A stretch of 64,000 nt of DNA from Dicyema japonicum. Lineage: Eukaryota > Dicyemida > Rhombozoa > Dicyemidae. The position numbers were made by a program, and so were the translations under genes. This document shows, piece by piece, positions 59,805 through 64,000 of the stretch; position 1 is the stretch's first letter, and every line of letters starts with the position of its first letter. The DNA lies in contig RDEW01000051.1 in the NCBI GenBank assembly GCA_011109175.1, positions 56,685-120,684 of the forward strand. Direction: 5' to 3'. Below the pieces are notes generated by a model, which worked only from the letters and a program-made list of their open reading frames with translations, had not been told where the DNA came from and ran no database searches.

Positions 59805-60325
59805 ATGGGGGTGTTTGATGACAAAGAAAACAACTTCGATATTCAGGGACCAGCGCACAAATTCAGGGTGTAGATCGTGGAGTTTGATCCCGGGTGACAA
59901 AAAGAAAGTGTGTGCTAATATATTGAAATACTCCAACGAGGAACTGCCTACACACAAAACACTTAAGGGGGCGAAAGAGTTGGATTTTATGGAAGATGCA
60001 GCGTACGAAATAAATATAGACGGATGCATTTCTCTCCAGTTGCTTCGAAAACGTGAAAGACCCGCGAAGGACTCTGGTTGAAGTGGAAATGGTGATGATC
60101 AGTGGGAACGCCTTCGCAATCGTGGAGTCTCGATCCGTATGGGTGGAAAGACAACCTCCATTTTTGATTTATTTTACCACAAGTACACAGAGGAAGATGA
60201 AAGTTAACAATGATTCCAGGATTTTTGAAGTAAAAAGTATCTCCGGTGTTCCTCCAATGTCCCCACTGCCGATTGTAACTACGGCATTAAGGGATTTTAC
60301 AGGTGTTAGTCTTGTAGAACGTTGA
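59805..60325 (+). CDS. Spliced hypothetical protein
   Basis: ATG at 59,805 opens MGVFDDKENNFDIQGPAHKF. Intron 59,868-59,904 (37 nt) leads to KVCANILKYSNEELPTHKTL, and intron 60,053-60,083 (31 nt) to an exon ending at 60,325. Acidic N-terminus, helical middle and beta-like C-terminal part; about 150 residues. It lies 127 bp upstream of Mic60 in the same direction. An alternative model splices the previous ORF into this frame at 59,803. No family recognised. Confidence 0.5.
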
Positions 60326-60451
60326 GATTTCGGATCTTAATTCCGACCAATAAAACTACCTCCAATCGTTGCATGGAATCTAAATGTAGCTATATTTATT
60401 TTAAAAAAGTTTTTAAAAATTAAAAATTATTAATAAAAATTTGAATTCATA

Positions 60452-62246
60452 ATGAGTCTTGTTAGATTACTAACGAAAAGTACTAAAACTGTACGAATTT
60501 GCACAAATTTAGAATATTTTGAATAGCCGGAGTGCCCATTTCAGCCGAAAACTCAAGAATAACAAAAATAAAATTATATTATTCTCTTCCTTGCTGGCAA
60601 TTGGGGGAGTTTACTCAACAAACTACAAAGAGATCAACGGGGCTTTAGAAGAACTCCAGCTAGGTTACAAAGACAACCCAATAATGAAATATTTTGCCTA
60701 TCCAGCGATCTCTGACCAGCCACGTGCACAAAATACAGTCTCCTTGGAGAAAACCCCTCTGAAAATTTTGGATCCGAAGTCCGAGGTCCGAGATTTGCTA
60801 GAATTTGTCGAGAAGAGCGTCGAAGACGCTGAAAATGCAGTCTTCACAGCTCAGGACAACAAATTAAGGACGAAAGAGACCCTCCTCGGAGTTCTATCTT
60901 CAAAAAGCGGAGAATCTGGCAAATGTCTTCATAAATGCAAGCAAGACAGCCAAAAGTCCCTTCAAACCGCCCAAAGCAAGCTAAACTCCGCAATGTACCT
61001 TAAATGAGGATTTCAGGATCTGTTTTGATAATTTAAACGAAAAAAGTGCCAAATTTCCGGAAAATGACGAAAAAATTAAGAAATTGCGGCAAAAGTTGGA
61101 TAATTTAGAAAAATCAGTACATTTTTGATAATTTCCAGCTCAAAAGTGACCAGGCTTTAGACCACGTGACAGAAATGAGAAGAGATGCTGAACTGTATTT
61201 TGACAAGACCGCGGAAAACTTGGAGGACATCAAGAAAGGCTTTGTTGACCAGAAAATCGACTTTTTGAGAGAGAAGTGCTCACAGAAACAGCGGATCAGT
61301 CAGAAGCTGGGCGACCTCGAGAAGTCCATCCTCAAGGCACGTGACAACACCATCAAACAAATAACTGATGAAAATTATGCTGCCTTCTCTGAGAAAATAG
61401 AGATCCTCAACCAAATAGCGGCCTTGGAGATCGAAAAAAACACAGTTGAACGACACGAAAGGCTGAGGTCTGCAGCTGACTTGGAATTATCGAGGAGATT
61501 GGAGAAGAATAGTGAGGTACTTCGACAGGAAGGTCAGACTTACTTACAAGACCAGTCTTCCAAACGCTCGGCTGCCTACTCAGAGGAGTTAAAAGAGCGG
61601 GAAAATTTGTTCTTTTGTTGTGAGTCATTGAGAAATGGTTTGTTTTTGAGTTATACTCCAGAGAAGATCTTGTTGAAGGAATCGATCCCAACTTATATGA
61701 AGATTGCAGAGATTTGTGAAACTGCTGAGGATAAATTGGAATTTGGGGTTAAAGCTGATTTTGAGGAGTCGCTGGAGGAACTGAGGACTCTGTGTAAAGG
61801 AAACGACTATTTGGAGTCGATTATTCCTTCGACACACGTGGTTTCTCTGCAGGAGTTGCAGGCGAGGTTGTGATTGGGGTATTTTCAGTTTTTGGAGTAC
61901 GAGTAGGATGAGTTGGAGAGTGGTCCCTTTGGGAGAAAGGAAGGAGTATGGACTGCTAGATTACTTGGTGTCCTTAGTCCACTCCTTATTGGTGGTGGAC
62001 TCTGTGTCTGATGTTAGTCACGTGGTTGATGGTGATATGTTTTGCTACATTGGGTGTGCCAAGGAGTACATGAGGAAGGGTGATGTCATGAGTGCTGTGA
62101 GGTTGATGGGAAACCTGAAAGGAGAGGCTGGAGTAGTGTCATCCACGTGGGTGACTGAAGCGTTGAGGTTTTTGGAGATGAGACAGGCCATTAACGTGAT
62201 CAATGCGTATGCCCGTTATAACGTGAAGATTGCCAGTAATTGTTGA
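60452..62246 (+). CDS. MIC60: MICOS complex subunit Mic60 (mitofilin)
   Basis: An inner mitochondrial membrane protein that shapes cristae junctions. ATG at 60,452; four introns, every one 22 nt: 60,491-60,512, 60,995-61,016, 61,117-61,138 and 61,867-61,888. The protein (~570 residues) has a basic, Ser/Thr-rich presequence, one membrane span (IILFSSLLAIGGVYS), a long charged coiled coil (roughly residues 110-400) and the C-terminal mitofilin domain with DVMSAVRLMGNLKGEA and VTEALRFLEMRQAI. This is the full family order, slightly shorter than the human protein. Six CACGTG motifs fall within the coding region, in different frames. Confidence 0.92.
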
Positions 62247-63072
62247 CAAACTAATATTATTGTTTGCACTTACTTGGGGACAAGTAATTAAGTTCCTGAC
62301 GTCGTTTGGTTTTTAGATTTTTTGTGACGTCATAGACCCACCTGAGATGCCTAGTGTTTGGCTGGATGCGGTTTCAGTTTTTAGTCGTTTTTTTCACATC
62401 TCAAGATTTTTAGAAAGGTTGCACGTGGTTAGCCATGAAATACCAAATGATCTTTTATGCCGTAATGAGTGGAGTAACAGGATATGTCGAATTGACACCA
62501 TAGATCTTCATTGGTATCCGAACTGACGAGTTGACTTGCAGTTTATTAGGTTGACGATGAAAAATCATACTTTTATACATACTAGGTCAACAATTTAATT
62601 GAATTTTAAGGTCATTTTTAATTTTAACGGAAATATTTCGGTTTTTCTGGTGATTACATTTCTCATCTGTTCACTTCTCGAACGAGCTAACCTATAAGAA
62701 CCATTTTATAGAAACGTAAGATGCTATATAAGAAGTTCTTCGAGAGTCGACTTATCTACGTGGCATTTTTCTATATTTCACATGAGAGTAGTTACGTGTC
62801 ATAGCTGAGTGATGTTACAAACCAAAATACCTACACCCACTATTGGATGCTTTCATGGACGGACTAGTAATAGATACAAATCATCCCTCTTACATCACAA
62901 TGGTCAGGAATGTTCGCGATTCATAAGAGATTTTTGAATGCAATCTACAAATAGAACACCAATATGTGTATCACGACTTAAACAGGACACTATAACACCA
63001 GGAGAAAATAATAAATGTATATGCTCTTTAAAGTGAAAGACTATATTATCTATTTTCTGTTTTAGCAGTTTA
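62247..63072. other. Intergenic with a SINE-2 fragment and E-box-like motifs
   Basis: 62,318-62,376 matches the SINE-2 core (TGACGTCATAGACCCACCTGA...TAGTGTTTGGCTGG). CACGTGG lies near 62,421 and ACGTGGC near 62,757; TATATAAG at 62,726. Pieces such as MKYQMIFYAVMSGVTGY (62,436 on) look coding but were not joined to anything. Confidence 0.4.
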
Positions 63073-63075
63073 TTG

Positions 63076-63318
63076 ATGGAAGACAGTGTTTCCCCGCTAT
63101 ACCTACAGCTGTCTCAACAACAATACCATGGAGAGATCCGGTCCAAGGCCCCTTCGCACTTCTATTTGACATTCTCAATGGCGTATAACATGTTCACCCA
63201 CTCGACGATGTTTGTAGAAGAAATGGGTCCAATGCACGTGATCTTCCATATCAAAGACCTCCCCTCTCCAAACGAAAAGATCGTAATTCAGTCCGACCGC
63301 TTTCCCTTTAAGAGATGA
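63076..63318 (+). CDS. Hypothetical protein or last exon, ~80 residues
   Basis: ATG at 63,076; reads SHFYLTFSMAYNMFTHSTMF and then a beta-like VIFHIKDLPSP. It faintly resembles the last domain of a sliding-clamp-type protein (PCNA/Rad1/Hus1/Rad9), but I cannot support that. It may be the 3' exon of a gene whose other exons lie in 62.4-63.07 kb. It converges on the PEF gene. Confidence 0.4.
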   Translation: MEDSVSPLYLQLSQQQYHGEIRSKAPSHFYLTFSMAYNMFTHSTMFVEEMGPMHVIFHIKDLPSPNEKIVIQSDRFPFKR

Positions 63319-63361
63319 AGACACTCTGCGCAATACAAACACTTGACCATCTCAACCCCCA

Positions 63362-63370
63362 ACCACGTGG
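63362..63370. promoter_or_regulatory. CACGTGGC between two convergent genes
   Basis: CCACGTGGC sits between the stop at 63,318 (plus) and the stop at 63,406 (minus), about midway. Both genes end within 90 bp of each other, so this is downstream, not promoter, sequence for both. Confidence 0.4.
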
Positions 63371-63405
63371 CTAACACCATGAGCACAAAAGTCAAAGAAT
63401 ATTTA

Positions 63406-64000
63406 TTAGCAAACGAGAAAGTCCAGTGTTAGTGATAAATAATCTAAATATAAAGGGCAGAAAAGCAATCCGTCATAAACTAAGCCAATCACACTCAAAA
63501 TAACCCTCTCATAGTTGACGAGCCTTTTGGAATCACCCGCGTTGCCCCATTCATTGAAGATTCGGAAGGAGTCCATCACCAACTTCTTAATAATTGTAAA
63601 TTGATCCAATTTTAAGCAGTCTTTGGAGATTCTCATGCAAAAATTCACAAATTCATTCATTCTTGATCAAACAGGCCATTTACCTGTAAAATCCCAGGGT
63701 TTTGAAGAACTCGCAAAGCTGGGGGCCGGAGATACTGTACCTATTCGTTGAAAATCTAAATTCCACAGAGACACGGACAACCTGTTGAAGTCATGGGCAC
63801 ATTCAGTCACGTATTGCTTGAGCATAATGAAATCATCCATATTCAGTCTTTCCGGACTAAAACGGTAATTTTGAATTTTACTGATTACGGGAAAATTTAC
63901 GAACAAGTAGCTGGCAAATATGGTCACTGAAAGGCTGATTGTCCATGTTCATGAGTCCGGGCTGCAGTTCCCTCCACGTGATATAGCCTGACCTGTCGGT
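63406..64000 (-). CDS. Penta-EF-hand protein, ALG-2/PDCD6-like, 5' end outside window
   Basis: Calcium-regulated adaptor family acting in ER-Golgi and ESCRT-linked traffic. Reading from the right edge: first EF loop DRSGYITWREL, then introns 63,857-63,881 (25 nt), 63,756-63,781 (26 nt) and 63,662-63,683 (22 nt) joining LNMDDFIMLKQYV, the loop region FNRFSTNRYSISGPQLCEFF, KTLGFYRMNEFVNFCMRIS, CLKLDQFTIIKKLVMDSFRIFNEW and VNYERVILSVI. Spacing between loops follows ALG-2. The loop at STNRYSI and later ones lack the acidic residues needed to bind calcium, so only the first hand looks competent. The last ~25 residues may include an unremoved intron. Confidence 0.85.

Overview
This looks like a eukaryotic, AT-rich window from a small metazoan with an extremely compact gene structure. 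Genes that can be named (aspartic protease, Mic60/mitofilin, TRAPPC6/Trs33, an ELM2-SANT corepressor, CRELD, a ubiquitin-specific protease, a bHLH factor and an ALG-2-like penta-EF-hand protein) are cut by introns mostly 20-25 nt long, with normal GT...AG ends, and only read as proteins once those are removed. Ultra-short introns in otherwise animal-type genes are what I recall being reported for dicyemid mesozoans. That is my best guess for the source; it is inference, not something the sequence proves.

Layout. 1-14,790 is satellite DNA built from ~80-85 bp monomers in two higher-order forms: a four-monomer repeat of ~331-340 bp on the left and a seven-monomer repeat of ~590 bp on the right. 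14,812-27,380 is a head-to-head cluster of one retrotransposon family (LINE-A, restriction-like endonuclease type). One almost intact copy lies on the minus strand, an old remnant lies in the middle, and a recent ~2.36 kb tandem amplification lies on the plus strand. 27,381-28,821 is a truncated LINE-B ORF. 28,966-29,911 is a deleted hAT transposon with an 8-bp target duplication.

30,000-64,000 is a gene-bearing region mixed with transposon debris. It holds CRELD (minus), a RT fragment, a 512-bp assembly gap, a USP with a coding minisatellite, several small spliced unknown genes, a bHLH gene, an array of CACGTG-bearing repeats, an ELM2-SANT gene (minus), TRAPPC6 (minus), a LINE-C copy interrupted by a Mutator-like element that itself carries a SINE, an old full-length LINE-B with a PHD finger (minus), a second LINE-C, an aspartic protease (minus), two unknown genes, Mic60, an unknown ORF and a penta-EF-hand gene (minus, running off the right edge). 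Three SINE families are dispersed through this half; one (36,470-36,720) carries the same 3' tail as LINE-C.

The genes do not form one pathway. They are housekeeping functions of secretion (CRELD, TRAPPC6, protease, PEF protein), mitochondrial cristae (Mic60), ubiquitin removal (USP) and transcription (bHLH, ELM2-SANT). The two most unusual properties of the locus are the near-uniform tiny introns and the strong excess of the palindrome CACGTG in the gene half.
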